Positions 29,167 through 37,431 of a stretch of 64,000 nt of DNA are shown here, one piece after another (position 1 is the stretch's first letter; each line of letters begins with the position of its first letter). The stretch is from CAVSWT01 sp963777515 (GTDB taxonomy: Bacteria; Bacteroidota; Ignavibacteria; Ignavibacteriales; Ignavibacteriaceae), in NCBI GenBank assembly GCA_963777515.1, contig CAVZQU010000021.1, positions 240,052 to 304,051 of the forward strand. Reading direction: 5' to 3'. A program made the position numbers and the translations under genes. Under the pieces are notes generated by a model. It searched no databases. It was not told the DNA's origin and was given only the letters and a program-made list of their open reading frames with translations.

Positions 29167-29742
29167 TTAAAAAATCCAATGGAAAAATTTTGTTAGCCAA
29201 CCGGGATGTTGTGCATCATTTATTAATCCGCTTCCTTCAAGAACTATTTCTGCATCCGAAAGATTATATGAGAGTACAGAATTATCGGCCGATATATCAG
29301 ATGTACGAACTACACCTTTAATATGTATTGTTTGTTCTTCCCCGTTAATTGAAATTTTTCTGCTTCCTCTTACAACCAGGTTGCCGTTGTTTAAAACCGA
29401 ATCTATTGTTGCACTAATTTTTGTTTTAATCATTCCCGAAGTTGTGGTAGAGCCTGATCCCTTAAAATCATTTTTTGAACCTATACCGAGGTCTACTTTA
29501 GGGACAGGATTTTTATCTACCTGGCCGCTAACATTAAATCCAAGGTCACTTTCTCTGCCGGTTGTTTTAGCTGCATTGTTAGAGGCTTGCGAAGATTCAA
29601 CAACTATAATTGTAACTGCATCTCCAACTCTATTAGCCTTTTGATCAGAGAATAATGAACTGTAGGAATTCGCACGCATATCCTGAGGAAATACTCTTAT
29701 GCTTACCATTAAAAGAAAACAGAAAAAAATTATTTTTTTCAT
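29167..29742 (-). CDS. flgH: Flagellar L-ring protein FlgH, without lipobox cysteine
   Basis: 191 aa. L-ring marks: SYSSLFSDQKANRVGDAVTI, IVVESSQASNNAAKTTGRES, GSGSTTTSGMIKTKISATID, NGNLVVRGSRKISINGEEQT and the C-terminal W-L-TKFFHWIF. The signal peptide MKKIIFFCFLLMVSIRVFPQ has its only Cys inside the hydrophobic core, not at a lipobox, whereas FlgH is usually a lipoprotein. So it may be held in the outer membrane without a lipid anchor. It lies between flgA and flgI. Confidence 0.93.
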   Translation of the reverse strand: MKKIIFFCFLLMVSIRVFPQDMRANSYSSLFSDQKANRVGDAVTIIVVESSQASNNAAKTTGRESDLGFNVSGQVDKNPVPKVDLGIGSKNDFKGSGSTTTSGMIKTKISATIDSVLNNGNLVVRGSRKISINGEEQTIHIKGVVRTSDISADNSVLSYNLSDAEIVLEGSGLINDAQHPGWLTKFFHWIF

Positions 29743-29746
29743 TGTG

Positions 29747-30421
29747 TTACTCTATTATTAAAACGTTCTTTGAATCAATTACTTTTGCTTTAAACTGTTT
29801 GTTGTCTTTAGTCCTAATTTTTATAATATCCCCTTTCGCTCCATCCTGCCTGCTGTATGCATCAATTGACAACATTACTTTTCCTTTAATAACCCTGGCC
29901 GATATTTTATCACCTGAGTAAACAGCCGGTTTTGGTTCAATAATCTCTTTTATTAAAACTGTTTCGGGATTTATATTTATTTTACTGCGGAAATCAGAAA
30001 CTTCATTAATATCTGTGAAAGGAGTTCCATTTATCTGATTGATATCCAGCTTTTCAATTTTTACATCTGCAGATGAAAAAATGTGATTTCTTTCCAGAGA
30101 GTTTTTTACAACCAAAACATTTTTAAATAGCTTTATTCTTAATGTTATAAAAGAATTCCTGGTTCTATTTAAATTATCTTTAATCTCAACTGGAAGGTAT
30201 AAAAGACTTTTATGAAGATTTAATTCATTTTTTCTGACGAGCTTTATGCTCTCCCCTTTAGGCATTTGAATAATTTGGTAATCATAACTTTCATAATTGG
30301 AAAAGACTTTATCGAGATAATTATTAATTTCTTTCTTTAAATAATTATCCTGAGAATTTGTCTTTATTCCTCCTAAAGGAGTTAAAATAATTGAAAATAT
30401 GATTAACAAAATTGAAAACAT
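29747..30421 (-). CDS. flgA: P-ring assembly chaperone FlgA
   Basis: 224 aa with an N-terminal signal (MFSILLIIFSIILTPLGG). The C-terminal SAF/ChapFlgA domain is recognisable: VVVKNSLERNHIFSS-type stretch, DVKIEKLDINQIN, NPETVLIKEIIEPKPAVYSG and the end DIIKIRTKDNKQFKAKVIDS. It acts in the periplasm to help FlgI form the P-ring. It sits between flgG and flgH, as in many clusters. Confidence 0.88.
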   Translation of the reverse strand: MFSILLIIFSIILTPLGGIKTNSQDNYLKKEINNYLDKVFSNYESYDYQIIQMPKGESIKLVRKNELNLHKSLLYLPVEIKDNLNRTRNSFITLRIKLFKNVLVVKNSLERNHIFSSADVKIEKLDINQINGTPFTDINEVSDFRSKININPETVLIKEIIEPKPAVYSGDKISARVIKGKVMLSIDAYSRQDGAKGDIIKIRTKDNKQFKAKVIDSKNVLIIE

Positions 30422-30430
30422 TTTTAACCA

Positions 30431-31228
30431 TTATCTTTTAAGTTGATTGGCCATCTGCATCATTTCTTCAACAGTCTGGACTGTTTTTGAATTAATTTCA
30501 TAAGCTCTTTGTGCTGTAATCATAGAAACCATTTCTTGAACTATATCAACATTCGAAGCTTCAAGATAACCTTGATGAATCTCACCAAACCCATCTGCGC
30601 CTGGTGTTCCAGGTAAAGGTGTACCAGACTCTGAAGTTTCGGCATACAAGTTATCTCCTAAAGCTTTCAGGCCGCCGGGATTGATAAATTTTACCAATTC
30701 AATATTTCCTAAAGAAGAACTTCCTCCGCCTGCTTCTTCTGATTCAACAGTTCCGTCACGGCTTATCGATAAACTTAAAGTGTCTTGATTAACAGTTATG
30801 TCAGGATCAAGTGTATAGCCGCTGCTTGTAACTAAAGTACCGTCTGCATTTATTTTGAATGAACCATCACGTGTATAAACAAAAGTTCCGTCAGGTTTTC
30901 TTACCTGGAAAAATCCGTCGCCTTGAATTGCTAAATCCAACTGATTGTTTGTTGCAGTAACATCACCCTGTGCAAAATTCTTTGCTGTTGATGCTGGTTT
31001 TACACCGTCACCAATTTGAATACTTGCTGAAGAGTTTTCATAAACTCCCGGGGTTTCGGTAGTAAGCGGATTTATCTGAACATCCTGGTACATTAAATCC
31101 TGGAATTCAGCTTTATTCTTTTTGAAGCCTGTAGTATTAATATTCGCAATATTGTTGGAGATAACTTCAATGTTAAGCTGCTGGGCATACATACCTGAAG
31201 CTGCTGATCTTAAGGCTCTTGTTGGCAT
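30431..31228 (-). CDS. flgG: Distal rod protein FlgG
   Basis: 265 aa. N-terminus MPTRALRSAASGMYAQQLNI followed by EVISNNIANINTTGFKKNKA, middle GDGFFQVRKPDGTFVYTRDG, and C-terminus EIHQGYLEASNVDIVQEMVS plus MITAQRAYEINSKTVQTVEE are near-consensus FlgG. Standard length (enterobacterial 260). A good AGGAG ribosome site precedes the ATG. It follows flgF. Confidence 0.97.
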   Translation of the reverse strand: MPTRALRSAASGMYAQQLNIEVISNNIANINTTGFKKNKAEFQDLMYQDVQINPLTTETPGVYENSSASIQIGDGVKPASTAKNFAQGDVTATNNQLDLAIQGDGFFQVRKPDGTFVYTRDGSFKINADGTLVTSSGYTLDPDITVNQDTLSLSISRDGTVESEEAGGGSSSLGNIELVKFINPGGLKALGDNLYAETSESGTPLPGTPGADGFGEIHQGYLEASNVDIVQEMVSMITAQRAYEINSKTVQTVEEMMQMANQLKR

Positions 31229-31245
31229 TTTATATTTCTCCTTTT

Positions 31246-31953
31246 TTATACTTTTCCAATTTCATTTGCATCACCTAAGGATTGATCTAAAAACTGAACC
31301 ATCTTCTGGTTTGTCTGATAATCATTACTGATTTTAATCATTGCTTCCAATTCAGTAATTGGATTGCTATTTGATTCTTCCAGGTAGCCCTGTTGAATTT
31401 CATATTCATCGTCAGGCAATTCTTCAATAGGCCCATCTTTGTAAACAAGGTGTGAGCCATCAACTTTTTCAATATCTCTTGATTTATCTAACCTTGTAAT
31501 TAATAATTTATCAATTGGCGTATCGCCTATTTTAATTTCACCATCTTTTGCAATTGTTATGGATTGCTTATTCCCGAACATCTTTTCATCAAGATTAATT
31601 TCCCCGTTTCTGCCAAGCACATGATTTCCATGTTCATCTGCTAAATAGCCGTCGTCTGAAATTGTAAACTTTCCGCTTCTTGTAAGTTCAACTCCATGGG
31701 CTGTCTGCACTGCAAATAACCCATTACCATTCAAATAAAGATCCAACGGATTTTTAGTTTCAATAGAATTTCCCTGCTGATAATCGGTAACAGATTTTAC
31801 CTGAACATCACCGTATTGATTTATAACTTCCGAAAAAGGAATACCTCTTTTGAAACCAGTGGTATTAACATTTGCCAGGTTGTTGGCAATGATTTCCATG
31901 CTTTTCATTTTTCCGTCTAAGCTGCGGCCAGCTTCGTATATTCCTTTTATCAT
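31246..31953 (-). CDS. flgF: Proximal rod protein FlgF
   Basis: 235 aa FlgG-like axial protein starting MIKGIYEAGRSLDGKMKSME and IIANNLANVNTTGFKRG, with NGNGLFAVQTAHGVELTRSG in the middle and QQGYLEESNSNPITELEAMI at the end. Shorter than FlgG and lying directly before it, which is the usual flgF-flgG pair. Exported through the flagellar secretion system, so it has no Sec signal. Confidence 0.93.
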   Translation of the reverse strand: MIKGIYEAGRSLDGKMKSMEIIANNLANVNTTGFKRGIPFSEVINQYGDVQVKSVTDYQQGNSIETKNPLDLYLNGNGLFAVQTAHGVELTRSGKFTISDDGYLADEHGNHVLGRNGEINLDEKMFGNKQSITIAKDGEIKIGDTPIDKLLITRLDKSRDIEKVDGSHLVYKDGPIEELPDDEYEIQQGYLEESNSNPITELEAMIKISNDYQTNQKMVQFLDQSLGDANEIGKV

Positions 31954-31963
31954 TTTCTATTCC

Positions 31964-32597
31964 TCAAGATTTATTTTGAATAAATTTTCTTGAATAGTTA
32001 TTATTTATCTGATGCGATTTAATTTTTACAGCAAGCAGCAATTCGCCTTTTGATATTTGAAGCTTTTTTGCTGTTTTAATTATTTCCTGTTCTCCGAAAT
32101 TATTTAATTGATTACTTGCGTGAATTTTTTTTCTAAGCTTCTCTAATTTTCTATTCTGTTTTTTAACTGCAACTTCATTTCTTAAAATGTTAATTGCATT
32201 TTTCAAATCCCGCGTAGAATCATTTTTTTTGTTTTTAATTCTTCTAATAACAATAAAGAGTGCAACAAGTATTGATGCATAAATCAGTATGAAGCCTTTA
32301 CTAAAATAGATTCCGGATAAAAACGGCATTGGATTAAATCCGAAAATTGTTTTATTGCTTTCTTTAACTATTGGTAAAAGTGCAGCCTCTGATTTTAATT
32401 TTCTAATTTGAACTTCTTTCTTTCGTGCTGTTTCAATTTGCACTTGAACCATTTTGCTTATATTAACTGTATCTTTTACGGCAGTCTGCTCAGTCTTTAC
32501 ATTTTTGTTATCATCTTTTTTAGGATTTAATTTTTCTTCAGGCTAAAAGATGAGCTAATGGAAAGAGTACTAAAACTATAATCAATAAACGTTTCAT
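31964..32597 (-). CDS. Uncharacterised membrane protein of the flagellar cluster, interrupted by one surplus base
   Basis: A frame from 32452 to 31964 is preceded, one frame over, by an N-terminal signal segment MKRLLIIVLVLFPLAHLLA starting at ATG 32597. Dropping one base at about 32541-32542 joins LLA to EEKLNPKKDD and gives a 210-aa protein (span 634 nt, 3n+1). The ATG overlaps the stop of the upstream kinase as TAATG, which supports the extended start. After the signal comes a Lys-rich stretch, a TM helix (GFILIYASILVALFIVIRRI, about residues 112-131) and a helical cytoplasmic tail. No family is recognised. Its place between a histidine kinase and flgF suggests a flagellar-cluster accessory, perhaps FliO-like in topology. 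Confidence 0.65.
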
Positions 32598-33890
32598 TAG
32601 GCCACCTTCCTTTTAATAGGGAAAGTCAGCAAAACAGTAGAACCAAAATTTTCATCACTGTTAGTTTTAATTGTTCCTTCATGAGCCTTCATTAATTTTT
32701 CAACTATCTTTAGGCTTAAATTTTCTTTCTTGTTTTTCCCATTATCAATTTTGTCGGTTGATATAAATTTAACTTCGACTGCATCTTTATGATGTTTAGT
32801 TTGAATTAGAATTCCGCCGCTTGTGCTATCCTGTGACTTTAACAAACTGAAAACATTTGTGAGAATCTGGTGTATATTATTAGGATGGCTTAACACCGGT
32901 GGTATATTATTTTCAAGATCCAGTATACATTCATAATTTTCATTTTTCAAAAATGAAGAGATCATATTGTAATACTCAGTAATTATCTCATTTAAGTTAC
33001 ACGGTTGAATCTTATACTTGGCATCATTAATATTTGCAAACTTTATTAATCCTTTAACAACCGTTTCAACTTTTTTAACTTGAGCATTAATTGCATCTAA
33101 AGAAGGATAGTCATTTAAATTATTTTCTTTTCTTAAAAAATCAGTATAGCCCAAAATGATTTGCAGCGGCGATAATATGTCTTCTGCAATTCCCGACGTT
33201 AATTCGCCAATTGCAGAAAGCTTATAATCGTTGGATAATTTTGATTGATAAACCTGCAGCTCATTATAAGTTGAGTTTAATTCCTCTTTACTTTTTATTA
33301 AATCAATTTTGTTAATAGTTAAAGAAATAATGAATTTGATATAATTATATTCTTCACTTGATTCGGAGAAGGACAGCATATTTGTTGTTAAAGCCAGGAT
33401 ACCCCGTTTTTCTTTACCTTTTAGTAAAGGAAAAATTAAATAGTTTTCATTTGTTGCTTTTCTATCTTTTCTTTGAGAAGAAGGAATGAGAATAGGAGAT
33501 TCTTTTTCAAATACTCTATTAAAAATTCCTTCCTTTAAGCAGACATTAAAAAAATTATTTTCAAAAGAATCTTTCGATTTGTTTAACGGTTCAAAAACGT
33601 GCTGGTTATTATCTATTAAATATATTTCGGCTTTAATAAACATTCTTAATTTGAGTTAAAACATTTTGCAGAACTTTGCATACACCTGAAATGTCGTTGG
33701 CAGAATCATATTCCTTTTGAAGAGATAACATTTTATTAAAATATTTATTGTCATTCGAATTCATTCTTTTGTCATGTAAAGGTTCTGCTGCATATCTTAA
33801 TCTATTATTGTCAACCGAATTAGTTTTTTCGGTCTCTAAAAAATTGAAGAATGATTCATATCTGTATGTATTTTCTTTAATTAGTCTCAT
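32597..33890 (-). CDS. GAF-domain histidine kinase, interrupted by one surplus base
   Basis: Two frames, 33890-33633 (85 aa) and 33643-32597 (348 aa), are best read as one 430-aa kinase: the first ends in the middle of a GAF fold (VCKVLQNVLTQIKN) and the second resumes FIKAEIYLIDNNQHVFEPLN when one base at about 33641 is removed; the span is 3n+1. Then follow a dimerisation helix with SAIGELTSGIAEDILSPLQI, where the usual H-box His is replaced (GIAEDI in place of GIAHEI), and a degenerate HATPase (VLSHPNNIHQILTNVFSLLK; NLSLKIVEKLMKAHEGTIKT; FGSTVLLTFPI). The missing phospho-acceptor His suggests a pseudokinase. It is coupled by overlap to the HDOD gene upstream. Confidence 0.75.
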
Positions 33891-34738
33891 AAATGCTGTA
33901 TTGATTCCATTTGTATTCTAAACAGTTCTTCAAAAGAATTAACAAAGTTTTCTAAATTTTCCATGCTGCGCATATTTAAAATATTTACTACACCTTCATC
34001 TAAAACAAAATTATCGTCCCAGGGAATATTTCCTAATTGAAATTTGAAAGTCATATAATCAGCAATATGAACAATGGCCGAAAGTTTTTGATTAACCGAT
34101 TTCAAAGGATAATGATGGTTTGCCACCGACTTGGTAAGTGTTTCAGGAAGCTTCCATTTTTCACCTAAGTAATCTCCTAATTCCTGGTGAGTAACGCCCA
34201 TTACATTGAATTCAGCTTCGAGATAAGGAATAGATTGATTTTCAACTAAATCAAGTATTGCATTAAACTCTTTCGTAAAATGTCTTTGAATAACAGCAAT
34301 TCCTAAATCATGCAGCAAACCGGCAGTAAAAGCCTCTCCGGATTTTTGATAACCAAGCTCATCTGCAATTCTTTTAGAAGCGCTTGCAACCATTAAGGAG
34401 TGCATCCAGTATGCTTTGCGGTCCCACCTGGGAGATTCCGGGCCTTTTAAAGATTCAAGCACAGTAAGAGCCATTACTATATCTTTCAAATGCTCAAATC
34501 CTAAAATTATTATTGCAAAATCAATGGTTGAAACTTTTCTTGGTAAACCGTAAAGAGGAGAATTGGCTACAGAGAGAATTTTTGCAACAAGGCCTTGGTC
34601 CTTAGCCACAAGCCTTCCAAGTTCTATTGCACTGGTACTGGTATTATCTAACAGTTTTGATACCTCTATCATTACTGTAGGAATTGCAGGCAAATTTTTT
34701 ACACCTGATAAAATGTTTTGATATGTTGTTGCTTCCAT
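33887..34738 (-). CDS. HDOD-domain signalling protein, copy 2
   Basis: 283 aa, made of an HDOD domain: LPAIPTVMIEVSKLLDNTST at the start, GLVAKILSVANSPLYGLPRK, DFAIIILGFEHLKDIVMALT, and AFTAGLLHDLGIAVIQRHF with the HD pair retained, later NHHYPLKSVNQKLSAIVHIA. HDOD proteins are regulatory relatives of HD phosphohydrolases and often affect motility or c-di-GMP signalling. It is clearly paralogous to the neighbour at 34766-35638 over its whole length, so the pair is a tandem duplication. Biochemical role unknown. Confidence 0.88.
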   Translation of the reverse strand: MEATTYQNILSGVKNLPAIPTVMIEVSKLLDNTSTSAIELGRLVAKDQGLVAKILSVANSPLYGLPRKVSTIDFAIIILGFEHLKDIVMALTVLESLKGPESPRWDRKAYWMHSLMVASASKRIADELGYQKSGEAFTAGLLHDLGIAVIQRHFTKEFNAILDLVENQSIPYLEAEFNVMGVTHQELGDYLGEKWKLPETLTKSVANHHYPLKSVNQKLSAIVHIADYMTFKFQLGNIPWDDNFVLDEGVVNILNMRSMENLENFVNSFEELFRIQMESIQHL

Positions 34739-34765
34739 GTCCTTTTCTCTAAGAGTTATTAATTG

Positions 34766-35638
34766 CTATTTATTTTTCTTATATAAATGTTTAATGGCTT
34801 CGTATTGTTTCTTAATTATTTCTTCAAAATTTTCAATAAATTTCTCTAGCTCTTCACTATTTTCAAACTTCAAAGCACTAATTATGTTCGTATCTAACTT
34901 TAAATCTCTATCCCATTCTATATTTGCCATTTGAAATTTTTGTGTCATGTAATCTGCTATGTGAACGATCGAAGCAAGTTTAGAATTTACAGATTTAAGC
35001 GGTTGATGATGATTTAATATTGTGCTTGATAATGCTTCAGGAAGCGCCCATTTATTCGCTAAAAACTCACCAACTTTTTGATGCGTCATTCCCAGTACTT
35101 TAAGCTCAGCATCAAGATAAGGAACACCTCTGGCATCTACCGTATCGCAAATATATTCAAACTCTTCAGGGAAATATCTTTTAATAACCATTATACCAAA
35201 ATCATGAAGAAGGCCTGCGGTAAAAGCCTCACCGGGACGGGGATATTTTAATTCCATTGCAATTTTCTTTGCAAGATTTGCTGTAACAAGTGAGTGAAGC
35301 AAGTATTGCTGCCTATCCCAATTCTTAGAAGAGCTTGTACTGAAGGCTTCAAGAACTGTAAGGCGCATTACTATATCCTTCATGTGATCAAATCCAAGAA
35401 TCTTCACTGCAATATCCATAGTTGAAATTTTTCTCTGTAAACCGTAGTAAGAAGAATTAGCAACTGAAAGAACTTTTAATGTAAGTGCCTGGTCTTTTTC
35501 AATTATGCGGGAAATAAATGAAGTATTTGAGTTCTGATCATTTAATAAGTTTGATACTTCAATCATTATTGAAGGGACTGCAGGTAAATTCTTTATGTCG
35601 GCTAACTTTGTCTGGTATGTTAATGGTTCTGTGTTCAT
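34766..35638 (-). CDS. HDOD-domain signalling protein, copy 1
   Basis: 290 aa. HDOD segments match copy 2 in order: LPAVPSIMIEVSNLLNDQNS, ALTLKVLSVANSSYYGLQRK, AVKILGFDHMKDIVMRLTVL, AFTAGLLHDFGIMVIKRYFP, NHHQPLKSVNSKLASIVHIA. It ends in a Lys-rich tail (KQYEAIKHLYKKNK). It begins six bases after fliA ends and precedes copy 2, so both are co-expressed with the flagellar sigma factor. Function is inferred from context only. Confidence 0.88.
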   Translation of the reverse strand: MNTEPLTYQTKLADIKNLPAVPSIMIEVSNLLNDQNSNTSFISRIIEKDQALTLKVLSVANSSYYGLQRKISTMDIAVKILGFDHMKDIVMRLTVLEAFSTSSSKNWDRQQYLLHSLVTANLAKKIAMELKYPRPGEAFTAGLLHDFGIMVIKRYFPEEFEYICDTVDARGVPYLDAELKVLGMTHQKVGEFLANKWALPEALSSTILNHHQPLKSVNSKLASIVHIADYMTQKFQMANIEWDRDLKLDTNIISALKFENSEELEKFIENFEEIIKKQYEAIKHLYKKNK

Positions 35639-35644
35639 GGTACC

Positions 35645-36274
35645 TTATACGTTTATGAATGCTAGTTTATTTTTTAAATTCTTTATTATTCTTGAATGTA
35701 CTTGAGAGACCCTGGAAACGGTAATGCTCAGTACTTCGGCAATTTCTTTATAGTTTAATTCTTCAAAATAATATAATGTAATGATCAAGCGGTCTCTCTC
35801 TTCTAATTTCTTTAGTGCATTTATTAAAAATTCTTTTGCTTCATTCTTATTTAATGTTTCATCCTGTGTCTCATAATCATTAGGAATTATTTCATATAAC
35901 TGATAGCCGTCTTCATCATCATATGAACTATTTAATGAAACGTTTGAATAATAAACTTGGTTGGGTGATTCGGGATTTGTTGGCCTGGGTTTTATTTGAA
36001 GCTTTCTTAATTCGTCAATTATTTTTCCTCTGATTCTTTGTATGGCATAAGTTTCAAACTTAGTTCCAACAGCAGGATCAAAACGGTCAATTGCTTCGCT
36101 TAAGCCTTCTACCCCAAATTGAAAATAATCCCGGTCATCTAAAATATCGAGATTAACAAATTTTGATTTATGAATAACATAATGCACAAGTCTGGTATAA
36201 TTTTCCATTATTATTTTTTTAAGAGCAGGCGTGGGACGTGATTTGTAGTCCATCCAGAGTTGAGAGTTATTCAT
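35645..36274 (-). CDS. fliA: Flagellar sigma factor sigma-28 (FliA)
   Basis: 209 aa group-3 sigma factor. Region 2 has NYTRLVHYVIHKSKFVNLDI, DYFQFGVEGLSEAIDRFDP and GTKFETYAIQRIRGKIIDEL; region 4 has ALKKLEERDRLIITLYYFEE and LNYKEIAEVLSITVSRVSQV. The short region 3 and the DLxQFGxEGLxEAIDRFDP-type motif are typical of FliA/WhiG. It should direct late flagellar genes; no FlgM anti-sigma gene is visible in the window. It overlaps the 77-aa membrane gene by four bases. Confidence 0.93.
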   Translation of the reverse strand: MNNSQLWMDYKSRPTPALKKIIMENYTRLVHYVIHKSKFVNLDILDDRDYFQFGVEGLSEAIDRFDPAVGTKFETYAIQRIRGKIIDELRKLQIKPRPTNPESPNQVYYSNVSLNSSYDDEDGYQLYEIIPNDYETQDETLNKNEAKEFLINALKKLEERDRLIITLYYFEELNYKEIAEVLSITVSRVSQVHSRIIKNLKNKLAFINV

Positions 36275-36504
36275 ACCTTTTTACTTTCAGTTTTCAGATT
36301 GAAAATTTCGTCATCCCTATTTTCAGATACATTCTTTATTGATTGAATAAAAAGTATAGCCAATATGTGTCCCATAATTGTTATAATTATAAATACGGCA
36401 AATGATTTTAACAGTATGTCATAAAATGGTATTGCACTTCTGCTGAAGAATATCACCGAGATACAGAAAGTTAACAGGCCGATTTGTAAAATTATTTTGT
36501 TCAT
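36271..36504 (-). CDS. Small two-helix membrane protein upstream of fliA
   Basis: 77 aa, not recognised. Two hydrophobic segments (IILQIGLLTFCISVIFFS and SFAVFIIITIMGHILAILFI) are followed by a short polar tail (ENRDDEIFNLKTESKKV). It overlaps fliA by an ATGA-type four-base overlap, so translation of the two is probably coupled. It starts a new segment of the cluster after a 96-base gap (36505-36600) that separates it from flhG and which may hold a promoter; I could not identify one. Confidence 0.65.
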   Translation of the reverse strand: MNKIILQIGLLTFCISVIFFSRSAIPFYDILLKSFAVFIIITIMGHILAILFIQSIKNVSENRDDEIFNLKTESKKV

Positions 36505-36600
36505 AATTACACTAATTTTTCTTTACAAAATTCAATTACTATACCATCGGTAATCAAAAGAATAAGTGCGTTTTTTTTGTTTTTTGTTATAGTTTGAGAA

Positions 36601-37431
36601 TTACACATGGCGATTATTAGCCATGTGTTGGTATTCAAATAACTGCTTTAGAAGCTTCATTATTTGAAAGCTGATTTTGGATTTTGGGAATCGCTTGGTT
36701 AAGAGATTTTGTGAAATGACAGATTCATTAACTGCTGAATCTTCACTAATAAATCCGAGGCAATTGATTTTTTCTTTGAGGAAATGTGCAGAAGCAGAAT
36801 CTAGATTGTTTAATGTGTTTTCCCCTTCTGTTTCACTTTTACATTTATTGATGACAACAAATTTATGTCCGGCATACTTATGAAATTTGAGCAGCTTCAA
36901 AACAACATATGCATCCATTACAGATGTAGGTTCAGGAGTTGTAACTACTATATTGAAATCCGATCTAATTAAAAAACTAAAAATAAAATCATCAGCACCG
37001 GCTCCTAAATCAAGAAAAATATAATCATAATTTTCTTCTAAGATTCTAATCTGTGAAAAAAATCTATTTACTATAGCAGGAGTAGAGACTGGATAATTTG
37101 CTTTACCTGAATCGCCAAAAATGAAATGAAAATTATTTTCAACTTCAGTTATTAGATTTTCAAGCGAATCAATACCTGCAAAAAAATTGTATATTGTTTT
37201 CGATGCTACAACATCAAGCAGGATATTTGCATTAGATAGATTAGCATCCAGATCTATAATAAGTACTTTTTTATTCTGTTTGGCAATTGTATAAGCAAGG
37301 TTAAGCGAAAGAAAAGTTTTTCCCGTTCCGCCTTTACCGGAAGAAAAAGCAAAAACTTTCTGGGATGAACTTTCATTTTTATTTAAAGCTAAGTTTTGAA
37401 GTTCAACTAGCCTTTCTGCCTGTCCGATCAT
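36601..37431 (-). CDS. flhG: Flagellar number regulator FlhG (MinD-like ATPase)
   Basis: 276 aa. Deviant Walker A GKGGTGKT at residues 32-39 with the MinD signature Lys, LIIDLDANLSNANILLDV (Walker A' Asp) and DYIFLDLGAGADDFIFSFLI (Walker B). It pairs with FlhF to set the number and place of flagella. The C-terminal membrane-targeting helix expected in MinD-type proteins is not obvious; the protein ends QHMANNRHV at a hairpin. It starts four bases inside the end of flhF. Confidence 0.93.
   Translation of the reverse strand: MIGQAERLVELQNLALNKNESSSQKVFAFSSGKGGTGKTFLSLNLAYTIAKQNKKVLIIDLDANLSNANILLDVVASKTIYNFFAGIDSLENLITEVENNFHFIFGDSGKANYPVSTPAIVNRFFSQIRILEENYDYIFLDLGAGADDFIFSFLIRSDFNIVVTTPEPTSVMDAYVVLKLLKFHKYAGHKFVVINKCKSETEGENTLNNLDSASAHFLKEKINCLGFISEDSAVNESVISQNLLTKRFPKSKISFQIMKLLKQLFEYQHMANNRHV
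36603..36628 (-). other. Hairpin at the flhG stop codon
   Basis: Perfect 9-bp inverted repeat ACACATGGC / GCCATGTGT with an eight-base loop, overlapping the last codons of flhG. On the minus strand it is not followed by a clear T run (AATTCTCAAAC), so it is a weak terminator candidate or an mRNA-stability element at the boundary between two segments of the cluster. Confidence 0.45.
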
